In this document: one piece after another, positions 8,308-16,412 of the stretch
How positions within the stretch are numbered: position 1 is the stretch's first letter
Layout: each line of letters opens with the position of its first letter
Origin: JBDLID01 sp039715055
Lineage (GTDB): Bacteria; Desulfobacterota; Desulfobulbia; Desulfobulbales; Desulfocapsaceae
Assembly: GCA_039715055.1 (NCBI GenBank)
Contig: JBDLID010000023.1
Coordinates: 1 to 30,224 of the forward strand
Reading direction: 5' to 3'
Length of the DNA: 30,224 nt
Position numbers and translations under genes: made by a program
Notes under the pieces: model-generated
The model's database searches: none
Told to the model about the DNA's origin: nothing
What the model saw: the letters and a program-made list of their open reading frames with translations, nothing else

Positions 8308-9327
8308 ATGCAGCAGGACAGGATCCTTCTGGATCACGGCAGTGGAGGAACGGCAAGCAAGCAGCTCATCGAGGAGCTGTTTTTAAAGTACCTGGATGAC
8401 CCGGTGCTCAGCTCCCTTCAGGATTGTGCCGTCATTGACAATCAAGCCGGTCGTCTGGCCTTTTCCACTGACAGTTATGTGGTGGATCCGCTTTTTTTCC
8501 CGGGTGGTGATATCGGCAGTCTTGCGGTACATGGAACCGTCAATGACCTGGCCATGGGGGGAGCCCGGCCAATTGGTTTGAGCCTGGCGTTGATTCTTGA
8601 GGAAGGTCTGTTGTTTGAGACCCTGGAGCGGGTTGTGGCCTCTGTGGCCCGTTGCTCCAAAGAGTGCGGTGTCCCGGTTCTCACCGGCGACACCAAGGTG
8701 GTGCCAAAGGGAAAGGGCGATCTCGTCTTCATCAACACCTCCGGCATCGGCATGGTTAAAGAAGGTGTTGATCTCTCACCAACAAAGGTCAGGGACGGAG
8801 ATGTGGTCATTCTGTCGGGTGGGATGGGTGATCACGGGGTTACAATCATGACCCGCCGGGCCGGTATCGAGCTCAAAGGAGCACTGCGAAGTGATTCGGC
8901 ACCGCTGCATATGATGGTGAGTTCTCTCCTCAACGGGCTGCCTGCGGGCACTGTTCACTGTTTACGGGATCCAACCAGGGGTGGGGTGGCGACGACGCTT
9001 AATGAAATTGCTGAAAGCTGCGGTCTGGCCATAATCGTCGAAGAAGACGATGTACCCATTCATCCCGAGGTTGCCTCCGGCTGTGAAATTCTTGGCCTTG
9101 ACCCGTTTCACCTGGCCAATGAGGGGAAGTGCCTGGCCATTGTCGATGGAGCGGTTGGTGAGCGTGCCCTGGAGATAATCCGTCAGGCTCCCCATGGTGA
9201 GGAGGCAGAGATAATCGGTACCGTAGCATCTGGTGAGCGCGGAGGGCGGGTGATCCTCAACACCGGAATCGGCGGCCGGCGGATCGTCACCTCCCTGCAT
9301 GGCAATCCGTTGCCGCGAATCTGTTGA
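8308..9327 (+). CDS. hypE: Hydrogenase maturation protein HypE (thiocarboxamide dehydratase)
   Basis: HypE accepts the carbamoyl group from HypF on its C-terminal cysteine and dehydrates it with ATP to a thiocyanate, the cyanide donor. The 339-residue protein has the PurM/AIRS fold hallmarks: the N-terminal LLDHGSGGTASKQLIEELF, TGDTKVV, the ATP-binding LSGGMGDHG region, and RDPTRGGVATTLNEIA. It ends with the essential PRIC tail, with Cys as the last residue. A GAAGAGGTAAT sequence before the ATG gives a moderate ribosome binding site. It is followed by the maturation protease gene after 12 bases. Confidence 0.97.
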   Translation: MQQDRILLDHGSGGTASKQLIEELFLKYLDDPVLSSLQDCAVIDNQAGRLAFSTDSYVVDPLFFPGGDIGSLAVHGTVNDLAMGGARPIGLSLALILEEGLLFETLERVVASVARCSKECGVPVLTGDTKVVPKGKGDLVFINTSGIGMVKEGVDLSPTKVRDGDVVILSGGMGDHGVTIMTRRAGIELKGALRSDSAPLHMMVSSLLNGLPAGTVHCLRDPTRGGVATTLNEIAESCGLAIIVEEDDVPIHPEVASGCEILGLDPFHLANEGKCLAIVDGAVGERALEIIRQAPHGEEAEIIGTVASGERGGRVILNTGIGGRRIVTSLHGNPLPRIC

Positions 9328-9339
9328 GAAGAGAATATA

Positions 9340-9858
9340 ATGATGACAGAACCATTGGATAATAATGAGAAAAAATTGACCGGAATCCTCGGTACCGGCA
9401 ACCTGCTTCTGGGGGATGAAGGCTTTGGCGTCCATGTGGTGCACCACATGGAGAAAAATTACCTGTTCCCGGAAGAGGTCAAAGTCATCGATTGCGGGAC
9501 AGCCGGAATCTACATGGCACCCTTTCTTGAGGAGTGTGATCCTATTTATGTGGTCGACGTCGTAGCAGTGGAGGGTGAGCCCGGCTCCATACACCATTTT
9601 CACATCGACGAAATTCGGTCCGGGACAATCTCGTCCAAGATGTCGCCTCACCAGCTTGGGCTGGTTGAAATGCTCGATATCTGCAGGCTGCGTGATGTCG
9701 GGCCGGAGAGTGTGGAGTTTTTCTGCGTGGTGCCTGAACAGCTGGACACCGGAGTGACTCTTTCCCCTGTGGTTGAAGCCCGGGTTTCTCAAGTGGCTGA
9801 CCAACTGGTTGCAAGGCTCGAAGATGACGGCCTGAGCGTCAAAAAAAGACAGGAATAG
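9340..9858 (+). CDS. Hydrogenase maturation endopeptidase (HyaD/HybD family)
   Basis: This nickel-dependent protease removes the C-terminal extension of the [NiFe]-hydrogenase large subunit once nickel is in place. The 172-residue sequence opens with the family signature ILGTGNLLLGDEGFG. The three residues expected to bind nickel, by comparison with E. coli HybD (Glu16, Asp62, His93), correspond to E27, D73 and H104. It lies 12 bases after hypE and three before hypA. Such proteases are specific to one hydrogenase, so its presence implies that the genome once had, or still has, a partner large subunit with a cleavable tail; none is in this window. Two adjacent ATGs (9340 and 9343) are equally possible starts. 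Confidence 0.92.
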   Translation: MMTEPLDNNEKKLTGILGTGNLLLGDEGFGVHVVHHMEKNYLFPEEVKVIDCGTAGIYMAPFLEECDPIYVVDVVAVEGEPGSIHHFHIDEIRSGTISSKMSPHQLGLVEMLDICRLRDVGPESVEFFCVVPEQLDTGVTLSPVVEARVSQVADQLVARLEDDGLSVKKRQE

Positions 9859-9861
9859 GTC

Positions 9862-10209
9862 ATGCACGAGTTTTCACTTGCCCAGTCTCTCATGGCCCAG
9901 CTGACCGACCTGGTTGAAGAACATGGAAAGGGGCGGGTCACCAGGGTCACCATGGAGGTCGGTCCCCTTTCCGGAGTGGTGGTAGACTCATTTTGCTTTG
10001 GTTTTGACTGTCTTGCCGCGGAAAACGAAAAGACCGCGGGAGCCGAGCTGAAGATTGTTGAACTCCCGGTGAGCTACTCCTGCCTGGATTGCGGCCATGA
10101 GACCGTTGAAGAAAGAGACAGACCGGCCCGCTGTGGCCGTTGCGGATCTGAATTCTTCCATGCCAGCGGCGGTGATGAGCTGATTCTCAAGGAAGTTGAG
10201 CTGGAGTAA
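9862..10209 (+). CDS. hypA: Nickel insertion protein HypA
   Basis: HypA delivers nickel, together with HypB, to the hydrogenase large subunit. The 115-residue product starts MHEFSLAQS, in which the N-terminal amine and His2 form the nickel site. It carries the structural zinc site as two CxxC pairs, C74/C77 (CLDC) and C91/C94 (CGRC). The length is standard for the family (about 115). The gene begins three bases after the protease stop, with AGGAATAGGT as ribosome binding site. Confidence 0.97.
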   Translation: MHEFSLAQSLMAQLTDLVEEHGKGRVTRVTMEVGPLSGVVVDSFCFGFDCLAAENEKTAGAELKIVELPVSYSCLDCGHETVEERDRPARCGRCGSEFFHASGGDELILKEVELE

Positions 10210-10275
10210 ACGAGCAGGAGATGAGTAAATCAATGTGTGTTTTGAAAAAAATGAGATGAGGATTCGATCTTCCAG

Positions 10276-12129
10276 ATGAACCGCATTATTTCGCCCAGAA
10301 TGGAGTCAGTTCGATTTTACGGCGGCCTGCTTGCCATTGCAGCCTGTATCGCATTTTTTCCCTGGTCCAGCCATGGCGCCTCCTCTGCAGACACCGGCTC
10401 CGTGATCTCCTGGTCCCTGATTGTCATTGGTCTTGCCGGTGGTCTGGCCCTTTTTCTTTACGGAATGGAGAAGATGAGCCAGGGGTTGAAAAAATCGGCA
10501 GGTAACAAGATCCGGGCGATCCTCGGAGCGCTGACAAAAAACAGGCTCCTTGCCCTGGGGATCGGTGCCTTTGTCACCATGGTCATTCAGTCCTCTTCGG
10601 CAACGACTGTGATGCTGGTCAGTTTTGTTCAGGCCGAGCTCATCAGTTTCGGTCGCTCCATGGCCGTCATCCTCGGGGCCAATATCGGCACCACTGTCAC
10701 CGCCCAGATGGTGGCATTCAAATTGACCGACTACGCCCTGCTCATCATTGCCCTTGGTTTTGGCGCCCGTTTTTTCTCTCAGCGCAAACAGGTGAAGGCG
10801 GCCGGTGACATTGTTCTCGGATTTGGCATCCTCTTCTTCGGTATGAAGATAATGAGTGATGCAATGAGCCCCCTGAGGGATTATCCCGCATTTTTACAGG
10901 CCCTGGAAGGATTGGAGAATCCGTTGTTCGGTGTTGCTGCGGGCGCCCTGTTCACTGCCCTTGTGCAGAGCTCCAGTGCTTCGACCGGTGTGGTGATTGT
11001 TCTTGCCCAACAGGGGCTGTTGAGTCTTTCCGGCGGGATAGCTGTTATCCTGGGAGCCAACATCGGTACCTGTGTGACGGCGGGTCTGGCCAGTATCGGC
11101 ACCGGCCGGGAGGCCAAGCGGGTTGCTCTTGCCCATGTGGTTTTCAATATCGGCGGGGTACTGCTCTTTGTCTTCTGGATTCCGGAATTTGCCGATCTGA
11201 TGAAGGATTTGAGCGGATCGCTCAACCTGGGGGTTGCCCGCCAGATCGCCAATGCTCACACCTGTTTCAACATCTGCGCCGCGCTGCTGTTTTTGCCCTT
11301 TACCGGTGTCCTGGTGCGGTTAATCAACCTGCTGCTGCCCGATGTCAGCCAGCCCCAGTCCATGCTGCCCCAAGTCTGGTATCTTGACAAGGCGATGATC
11401 ACTACCCCGCCCCTGGCCCTTGAACTGGCCCAGGCCGAGATTGCCCGCATGGTGAAACTGTTGAACCGGATGCACCAGGCATTGATCCGCCCTATTTTTT
11501 CCGAGGAGGAACAGCCTGACAAGATTTTCCCCCAGCTGACCCGGTTGGAAGGGGTGCAGATGCGGGAAAAGAAACTGCTCTTTCTGGAGCATGAGGTACG
11601 AAATTACCTGCTCCAGGTGAGCGGTCAGGAGCTTGATGAGCGTCAGGCCAACGAAGCTACGGGGATGATCGCGGTACTGGATAACATGCACCAGATGAAT
11701 GAGGTGCTGATGCGCTCGATTTATCCCATTATTGAAGAGAAAAAAGGAGTTGCCAGTGATTTTTCCGGTGAAGGAAAGGTGGAGCTCATCGAGTACCACA
11801 CCAAGATCGGCAAGCAGCTTTCACGGCTGGAGGAGCTGGTCACCACCAAACGTTTGAGCATGGCCCAGAAGCTTGAGATTCGAAAGGAAAGGTATGTCGG
11901 TCTCGATAATCGCTATCGCCGCCGGCATCTTGCCAGGCTGCTGGAAGAGCGGCCCGAGGCACTGGAAACCCATCGTTTTCACATGGAGCTGATGGATGGT
12001 ATGCGGCAGCTCAATATCTATGTGGCCGAGATGGCGCGTATACTGCTCAGCTACGGGTTTGTTGTCGGTGAAAAGGGTGAAAGTCAGAAGGAGCCGGACG
12101 ATTTAAAATCCAAAGAGGAAGAGAAATGA
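10276..12129 (+). CDS. Na+/phosphate cotransporter family protein with C-terminal PhoU-like domain
   Basis: A 617-residue inner-membrane protein. It has the two inverted Na/Pi-cotransporter repeats, each with a QSSS motif (VIQSSSATT, 104-111; LVQSSSAST, 230-237) and a matching GANIGT motif (near 134-139 and again in the second repeat). About eight or more hydrophobic segments precede residue 350. The remaining part, about 390-600, is a soluble helical region of the PhoU type found in the YjbB/NptA group. The likely role is sodium-coupled phosphate movement, with direction unknown. The N-terminus could be a signal or first membrane helix; a second ATG at 10300 is possible. It sits, oddly, between hypA and hypB in the same orientation, with gaps of 66 and 105 bases, so it may be co-transcribed without any functional link. 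Confidence 0.9.
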   Translation: MNRIISPRMESVRFYGGLLAIAACIAFFPWSSHGASSADTGSVISWSLIVIGLAGGLALFLYGMEKMSQGLKKSAGNKIRAILGALTKNRLLALGIGAFVTMVIQSSSATTVMLVSFVQAELISFGRSMAVILGANIGTTVTAQMVAFKLTDYALLIIALGFGARFFSQRKQVKAAGDIVLGFGILFFGMKIMSDAMSPLRDYPAFLQALEGLENPLFGVAAGALFTALVQSSSASTGVVIVLAQQGLLSLSGGIAVILGANIGTCVTAGLASIGTGREAKRVALAHVVFNIGGVLLFVFWIPEFADLMKDLSGSLNLGVARQIANAHTCFNICAALLFLPFTGVLVRLINLLLPDVSQPQSMLPQVWYLDKAMITTPPLALELAQAEIARMVKLLNRMHQALIRPIFSEEEQPDKIFPQLTRLEGVQMREKKLLFLEHEVRNYLLQVSGQELDERQANEATGMIAVLDNMHQMNEVLMRSIYPIIEEKKGVASDFSGEGKVELIEYHTKIGKQLSRLEELVTTKRLSMAQKLEIRKERYVGLDNRYRRRHLARLLEERPEALETHRFHMELMDGMRQLNIYVAEMARILLSYGFVVGEKGESQKEPDDLKSKEEEK

Positions 12130-12234
12130 TTGGGTTGACTCGCTGATCACAGGTGGTAAGGCTGAACAGTTACACAGAAATGACACTATTGTCTGAAGTT
12201 GGGTTGAGTAATCTTTGAAGAACGGGAGAAAGAG

Positions 12235-12939
12235 ATGTGTGATTCATGTGGGTGTGATTTAGGCCGGAAAGGAGACCCGGAGGTCATCGAAGTGCACCGC
12301 AGCCTGCTGGCTGCAAACCAGGAGCTGGCCACTAAGAACAAGGCCCATATCGAGGCCATGGGGGCGGTGGCGATCAACCTGATCTCCAGTCCCGGTTCAG
12401 GTAAAACCACCCTGCTGGAGCAGACCATCGAGCGACTGGACAAGCGTTTTCGTATTGGTGTGATCGAAGGTGATATTGAAACCGATCGTGATGCCGAACG
12501 GATTCGCAAGAAAGGAGTGCCGGTGGTCCAGCTCACCACCGGCGGTGCCTGTCACCTGGATGCCGCCCTGGTCCATAAGGGCATTCACCGGCTGCAAAAG
12601 GAGCCTGGAGGTGACAAACTGGATCTGCTGTTCATCGAAAATGTCGGCAACCTGGTCTGCCCGGCAACTTTCGATCTGGGTGAGCATCAGCGAGTGGTGG
12701 CTGTCTCGGTGCCGGAAGGGCCAGACAAACCGGCAAAGTATCCAAAACCCTTTATCAGTTCCCAGGTCTTTCTCATCACCAAGACCGACCTGCTGGCCTA
12801 TTTTGATTTTGAGGTAGAGGAGGCCAGCCGGGAGGCGCTTCTCCTTAATCCCGGTTTGAAGGTGATGCCCATGTCCGCAACAACTGGAGATGGGTTTGAC
12901 GCCTGGCTGGACTACCTGACGGAGCTGGCATCAGTCTGA
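12235..12939 (+). CDS. hypB: Hydrogenase nickel incorporation GTPase HypB
   Basis: HypB is the SIMIBI-class GTPase that powers nickel delivery with HypA. The 234-residue protein starts MCDSCGC, the high-affinity N-terminal nickel motif (CxxCGC). It has the P-loop SSPGSGKTT (51-59), the GDIETDRDAERI switch region, the metal site of the GTPase domain (C106, H107 and C142), and TKTDLL for guanine recognition. There is no histidine-rich stretch of the kind that stores nickel in some homologues. GGGAGAAAGAG directly before the ATG is the ribosome binding site. It is separated from the other hyp genes by the Na/Pi transporter. Confidence 0.97.
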   Translation: MCDSCGCDLGRKGDPEVIEVHRSLLAANQELATKNKAHIEAMGAVAINLISSPGSGKTTLLEQTIERLDKRFRIGVIEGDIETDRDAERIRKKGVPVVQLTTGGACHLDAALVHKGIHRLQKEPGGDKLDLLFIENVGNLVCPATFDLGEHQRVVAVSVPEGPDKPAKYPKPFISSQVFLITKTDLLAYFDFEVEEASREALLLNPGLKVMPMSATTGDGFDAWLDYLTELASV

Positions 12940-12953
12940 AAAGAGTGTATCTG

Positions 12954-12973
12954 TTCAGCCAAAAGCTAAAAAC
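12954..12973. repeat. 20-base dispersed repeat, copy 1
   Basis: The sequence from 12954 to 12973 (TTCAGCC followed by AAAAGCTAAAAAC) occurs again, identically, at 20877-20896. This copy lies in the 42-base gap between the convergent 3' ends of hypB and hemC. It looks like a degenerate run of AGCNAAA units. A role as a weak bidirectional terminator is possible but unproven. Confidence 0.6.
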
Positions 12974-12981
12974 ATTAACAG

Positions 12982-13914
12982 CTACTCCTGGGCCTTGCGG
13001 ATATCAGCGAGCATTTCCCGGCCGCCGTTTTCGAGGATGTAACGACCGGCCTCGGTTCCGATCCTTTCGGCTTCCGTACGGGGGCCGCTGACCTGGTGAC
13101 GGAGGATACTGCTGCCGTCAAGGGCGGCAAGACCACAGGTGAGAGTCACTGTTGAGTCGTCGAGGACGGCAAGACCGAAGGCCGGAATGGAGCATCCCCC
13201 CTCAAGCTCCTTGAGGTAGGCGCGTTCGGCAAGCAAACAGTCTTCGCTGTCGCGGTTGTTGAGGCAGGCGCGGATGCGTTCTTTTTTCTCCCCGTCAAGA
13301 ATTCCCGCAGCCTCAATGGCGATACAGCCCTGACCCACCGGCGGGACGAACTCGGTTTCTGAAAAAGTCTTGACGATGAGGTCGCCATACTCCATGCGTT
13401 TGACCCCGGCATAGGCAAGCAGCAGTGCGTCACAGTCGCCGTCCCGCATCTTTTTAATCCGGGTCTGCAGGTTACCGCGCATGTCCACGGCCTCCACATG
13501 GGGGTAGAAGTGGCGGAGCATGGCCCTCCGTCGTACCGAGGAGGTGCCGATGCGAATGGGCCTGGTGGTATCGTTAATATCGATTGTCCGGTCATCTGCA
13601 ACGAGGACATCGTTGACCTGTTCCCTCTCGGTGAAGGCGATCAGGGAAAAATCGTCCGGGAGATGGGACTGCATGTCCTTGGCACTGTGCACGGCAATGT
13701 CGGTTTCCCCTTTGGCCAGCTGTTCGTCCAGTTCTTCGGTGAAAACCCCCTTGGAGCCGATTTTGGCGATGGAGACATCAAGAATTTTGTCACCCTTGGT
13801 TTCCATAGTCTTCAGTACTGTCTCCAGCCCCGCCTCGTTGAGCATGGCGGCGACGGTCTCAGTCTGCCACATGGCCAGTTTGCTTTTTCGTGATCCAATG
13901 GTGATAGTGGTCAT
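12982..13914 (-). CDS. hemC: Porphobilinogen deaminase (hydroxymethylbilane synthase)
   Basis: HemC polymerises four porphobilinogens to hydroxymethylbilane in tetrapyrrole synthesis (haem, sirohaem, cobalamin and related cofactors). The 310-residue protein has the typical start TITIGSRKSKLAMWQTE. It also has the catalytic aspartate segment AVHSAKDMQ, the arginine-rich substrate-binding GTSSVRRRAML, and ELEGGCSIP, where Cys241 anchors the dipyrromethane cofactor. The length matches E. coli HemC (313). The start has no strong ribosome binding site. It is convergent with hypB and has its own likely promoter about 150 bases upstream. Confidence 0.97.
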   Translation of the reverse strand: MTTITIGSRKSKLAMWQTETVAAMLNEAGLETVLKTMETKGDKILDVSIAKIGSKGVFTEELDEQLAKGETDIAVHSAKDMQSHLPDDFSLIAFTEREQVNDVLVADDRTIDINDTTRPIRIGTSSVRRRAMLRHFYPHVEAVDMRGNLQTRIKKMRDGDCDALLLAYAGVKRMEYGDLIVKTFSETEFVPPVGQGCIAIEAAGILDGEKKERIRACLNNRDSEDCLLAERAYLKELEGGCSIPAFGLAVLDDSTVTLTCGLAALDGSSILRHQVSGPRTEAERIGTEAGRYILENGGREMLADIRKAQE

Positions 13915-13931
13915 GGCTTTTTTATCGTTGC

Positions 13932-13947
13932 GGTGCTGATCAGCACC
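13932..13947. promoter_or_regulatory. 16-bp perfect palindrome upstream of hemC
   Basis: GGTGCTGATCAGCACC is a perfect palindrome lying 18-33 bases before the hemC ATG, within the predicted hemC leader. It could be a repressor operator or, as RNA, a six-pair hairpin near the ribosome binding site. On the plus strand it is followed by a T-run, but no plus-strand gene precedes it that would need a terminator. Confidence 0.4.
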
Positions 13948-14290
13948 ATTTTTTAAATATTTTTGGCAGTGGTTTTACCGTACACTGGAAACCTGCCGGT
14001 TCAGCCGGCGAATCACACTGCTCATTGAAACTGGCCGTTTTTACTGTGGGACTGCAAAGTGGTTAATAAAACCCTCTCGCCCTGTATTGTCAACTCTTCC
14101 TGAAAGAGCTATCATATCTGAAGGCTCCATGTCTATTCAAAAATCAATGGGTGAGTTTGTAACTCGTTGATTTACCGTCTGGTGATCGGATTATGCTGGT
14201 GGGAATTTCAGGTTTATGACATGGAACAATTCAGCCCGAAAGGTAAAACTATCGGCTACCTATCAAAATCAACGCAATATAACTGTTCAG
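13948..14290. other. Intergenic region between hemC and the EEP-family gene
   Basis: Apart from the hemC promoter candidate at 14065-14093, I see no gene, RNA or strong repeat. Short open frames here lack ribosome binding sites and resemble nothing known to me. The promoter of the plus-strand gene at 14291 should be here but no convincing boxes were identified. Confidence 0.4.
14065..14093 (-). promoter_or_regulatory. Candidate sigma-70 promoter for hemC
   Basis: On the minus strand there is a perfect TTGACA (14093-14088), a 17-base spacer and TTTATT (14070-14065), a four-of-six -10 match. Transcription would start near 14058 and leave a leader of about 145 bases that includes the 13932-13947 palindrome. 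Confidence 0.5.
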
Positions 14291-15046
14291 ATGCGCTTTT
14301 TGCTCTACAATATCCGCTACGGCACCGGCCATGGTGTCGGTTACCATATGCCGCTGCCTTTTGCAGGTTTTTTTAAGCAGAACGATCAGGTTCTCGGCCG
14401 CATCGCTGAGTTCATCAAGTCTGTTTCACCCGATGTGGTGGCCCTTATTGAGGTGGATTCAGGTTCATATCGGTCAGCCAGAGACTGCCAGGCGGACCTC
14501 ATAGCCAGGCGCCTTAATCATTTTCATGTGGTGGAGCCCAAGTACGGCAATGGTTCCCTGGCCAGTCGAATCCCGGTGCTGAATAAGCAGTCCAATGCCC
14601 TGCTCACCAACAAGAGTATCGACAGTCATCGTTTTCACTATTTTGAAGAGGGCGTCAAACGACTGGTGATTGAGGTGGAGCTGGAAGAGGTCGCCATTTT
14701 TACCGTCCACCTGTCGCTCAAGTATCGCCATCGTCAGCAGCAGCTGGAGCATCTGCACCGATTGATAAAAAATGTTCACAAGCCGGTGATTGTGGCTGGT
14801 GATTTCAATACATTTGGTGGTGTGCGGGAACTGGAGCTTTTTCTTGGCGCCAGCGGTCTGAAAAATGCCAATATCGATGACCAGCCGTCCCATCCGAGCC
14901 ATGCCCCGAAACGGCATCTTGATTTTATTCTCCACTCAGAAGAACTCACAGCAGAGAATTTTCGCATCCCCGATATTCGTCTCTCCGACCACGCGCCCCT
15001 GGTCTGCGACTTTACCCTTCACGGTAAACCGGTAACTCGACAGTAA
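14291..15046 (+). CDS. Endonuclease/exonuclease/phosphatase (EEP) family protein
   Basis: A roughly 251-residue metal-dependent phosphodiesterase of the EEP superfamily (DNase I, ExoIII and sphingomyelinase-like). The core motifs are all present: the first strand FLLYNIRYG, VVALIEVD with the metal-binding glutamate, FTVHLSL, VAGDFNT with the catalytic Asp and Asn, LDFIL, and the final LSDHAPLV with the catalytic histidine. There is no signal peptide, so it is probably cytoplasmic. The ATG at 14291 places the first beta-strand at the N-terminus as in relatives; an upstream in-frame ATG at 14216 would add 25 residues unlike the family. The substrate (DNA, RNA or phospholipid) cannot be told. 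Its last 35 bases overlap the convergent histidine kinase gene. Confidence 0.85.
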   Translation: MRFLLYNIRYGTGHGVGYHMPLPFAGFFKQNDQVLGRIAEFIKSVSPDVVALIEVDSGSYRSARDCQADLIARRLNHFHVVEPKYGNGSLASRIPVLNKQSNALLTNKSIDSHRFHYFEEGVKRLVIEVELEEVAIFTVHLSLKYRHRQQQLEHLHRLIKNVHKPVIVAGDFNTFGGVRELELFLGASGLKNANIDDQPSHPSHAPKRHLDFILHSEELTAENFRIPDIRLSDHAPLVCDFTLHGKPVTRQ

Positions 15047-16412
15047 AGATTGCCCCCTGGTCCAGGCTGCTGGTTACACTGATATTTCCGCCATGGGCCT
15101 CGATGATCGGCCGGACATAGCTCAGCCCAAGGCCAAGCCCAGGCTGACTGCGGCTGCGGTCTCCACGGTAGAGCCGCTGCCAGATTCGCTGCTGCTCACT
15201 CTCCGAGATACCGATCCCCGAGTCGATGAAGCGGGTGATGATCCACTGGTCCCTGAGTTCAGATTCGATACGCACCATACCGTGCTCAGCGGTGTACTTG
15301 ATTGAGTTGTCGAGAAGATTGGCCCAGGCCTGCCCCATCCTGGTCCGGTCCCCCCTGATCAGAAGATTTTGCTGAAGGTTTGAGCTCAGCGTTATGTTTT
15401 TCTCCTCAGCCACATATTCATAAAGTCCAAGTATTTCCGTCAGGCTTCTGCCGATATCAATTGTTTCAAAGTCGAGGGTGATGGTGCCTGCTTCGGCTTC
15501 TGCAGTATCCATCATGATCTTGAGGATGGACAGTACCCGTTCCGATTCTTCGAGACAGTCGGAGAGCAGCTGCTGGTACTCGGACTCTGTTCTCTGTGTC
15601 TGCAGGCCATATTCAGCCACAGAGCGCAACCGTGCCATGGGCGTTCTGAGATCGTGTGCCACGTTGTCCAGTGACTCCTGCATGGTTTCCACCAGGAGTC
15701 GGTTCTGACTGGCGAGTTCGACAAGCCTGTCGTGCAGTGGACTGAGCTCATCTTTTGGTGTGCGCTGAGCGGAACGGTCATTTTTTTTGGAGAGAGTTTC
15801 TCCGAGCTCATCAATTCGATTTTTCAGTCGCAATCGTCTGAAAAAGGTCAGGACATAGACGAGGATAATGGACAGCGGCAGCAGGATGAGGGAGGTATTT
15901 ACTGCAGACGTCCATAGTTTCCGGTAGAGCAATTGGCCGTTTTGGCCGTTGATTCCTGCAAGAAGCCGGATTCCATCTCCAAGCCTTCGGTTGATCACGA
16001 CCCATCGGCCTTTGGCGTATGGAGGTGTCAGGGAAACCCAGTTCCCATGAAAATCATCCTCCAGTCTGACCAGTGTCTGAAAGTCAACGGGCAGAGAACC
16101 CTCTCCACTGAGAACAAGGTGATCGTCTCCCCTGGTGAGCCTGATAAAATCGATCCCGCTGAGTTTTTCCGGCCGCTGTTCCCTGAGAATTGAACCCAGG
16201 CCGCCGCGATGAAGCTCCGAGCGTTTGAGGAACCTGTCGACCTGGAGATTAAGTCGGTTGACCTGCTCCTCCTGGATGTGATTTTTTAGCCCGCTGAGAT
16301 TTATGGTCGAAAACAGAAGCTGGGCAAGGACAAGAAACAGGCCCAGTTGCCAGAAAGATTTGTCCGCCAGTGGGGACAGGAAAAGTCCACGACTATGAGA
16401 TACGAAGGACAT
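15012..16412 (-). CDS. Membrane sensor histidine kinase (OmpR-partner type)
   Basis: A 466-residue sensor kinase. A membrane helix lies at about residues 19-39 and a second at about 170-192. They enclose a periplasmic sensing domain of about 125 residues that I do not recognise. A HAMP-like linker follows, then the dimerisation domain with the phospho-acceptor in DNVAHDLRTP (His253). The ATPase domain shows the N box (AWANLLDNSIKYT), G1 (DSGIGIS) and G2 (GLGLGLSYV). The start overlaps the end of the response regulator gene by 20 bases, so the pair is translationally coupled. The signal is unknown. Its 3' end overlaps the EEP-family gene on the other strand. Confidence 0.93.
   Translation of the reverse strand: MSFVSHSRGLFLSPLADKSFWQLGLFLVLAQLLFSTINLSGLKNHIQEEQVNRLNLQVDRFLKRSELHRGGLGSILREQRPEKLSGIDFIRLTRGDDHLVLSGEGSLPVDFQTLVRLEDDFHGNWVSLTPPYAKGRWVVINRRLGDGIRLLAGINGQNGQLLYRKLWTSAVNTSLILLPLSIILVYVLTFFRRLRLKNRIDELGETLSKKNDRSAQRTPKDELSPLHDRLVELASQNRLLVETMQESLDNVAHDLRTPMARLRSVAEYGLQTQRTESEYQQLLSDCLEESERVLSILKIMMDTAEAEAGTITLDFETIDIGRSLTEILGLYEYVAEEKNITLSSNLQQNLLIRGDRTRMGQAWANLLDNSIKYTAEHGMVRIESELRDQWIITRFIDSGIGISESEQQRIWQRLYRGDRSRSQPGLGLGLSYVRPIIEAHGGNISVTSSLDQGAIFTVELPVYREG

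Noticed and set aside
8962..9867. A 301-codon minus-strand open frame across hypE and the maturation protease.
   Set aside because: It runs opposite to two well-conserved genes and its translation resembles no family; it is a shadow of their codon composition.
13932..13953. Palindrome plus T-run as a plus-strand intrinsic terminator.
   Set aside because: No plus-strand gene lies upstream of it; hemC occupies the other strand, so a terminator there would have nothing to end.
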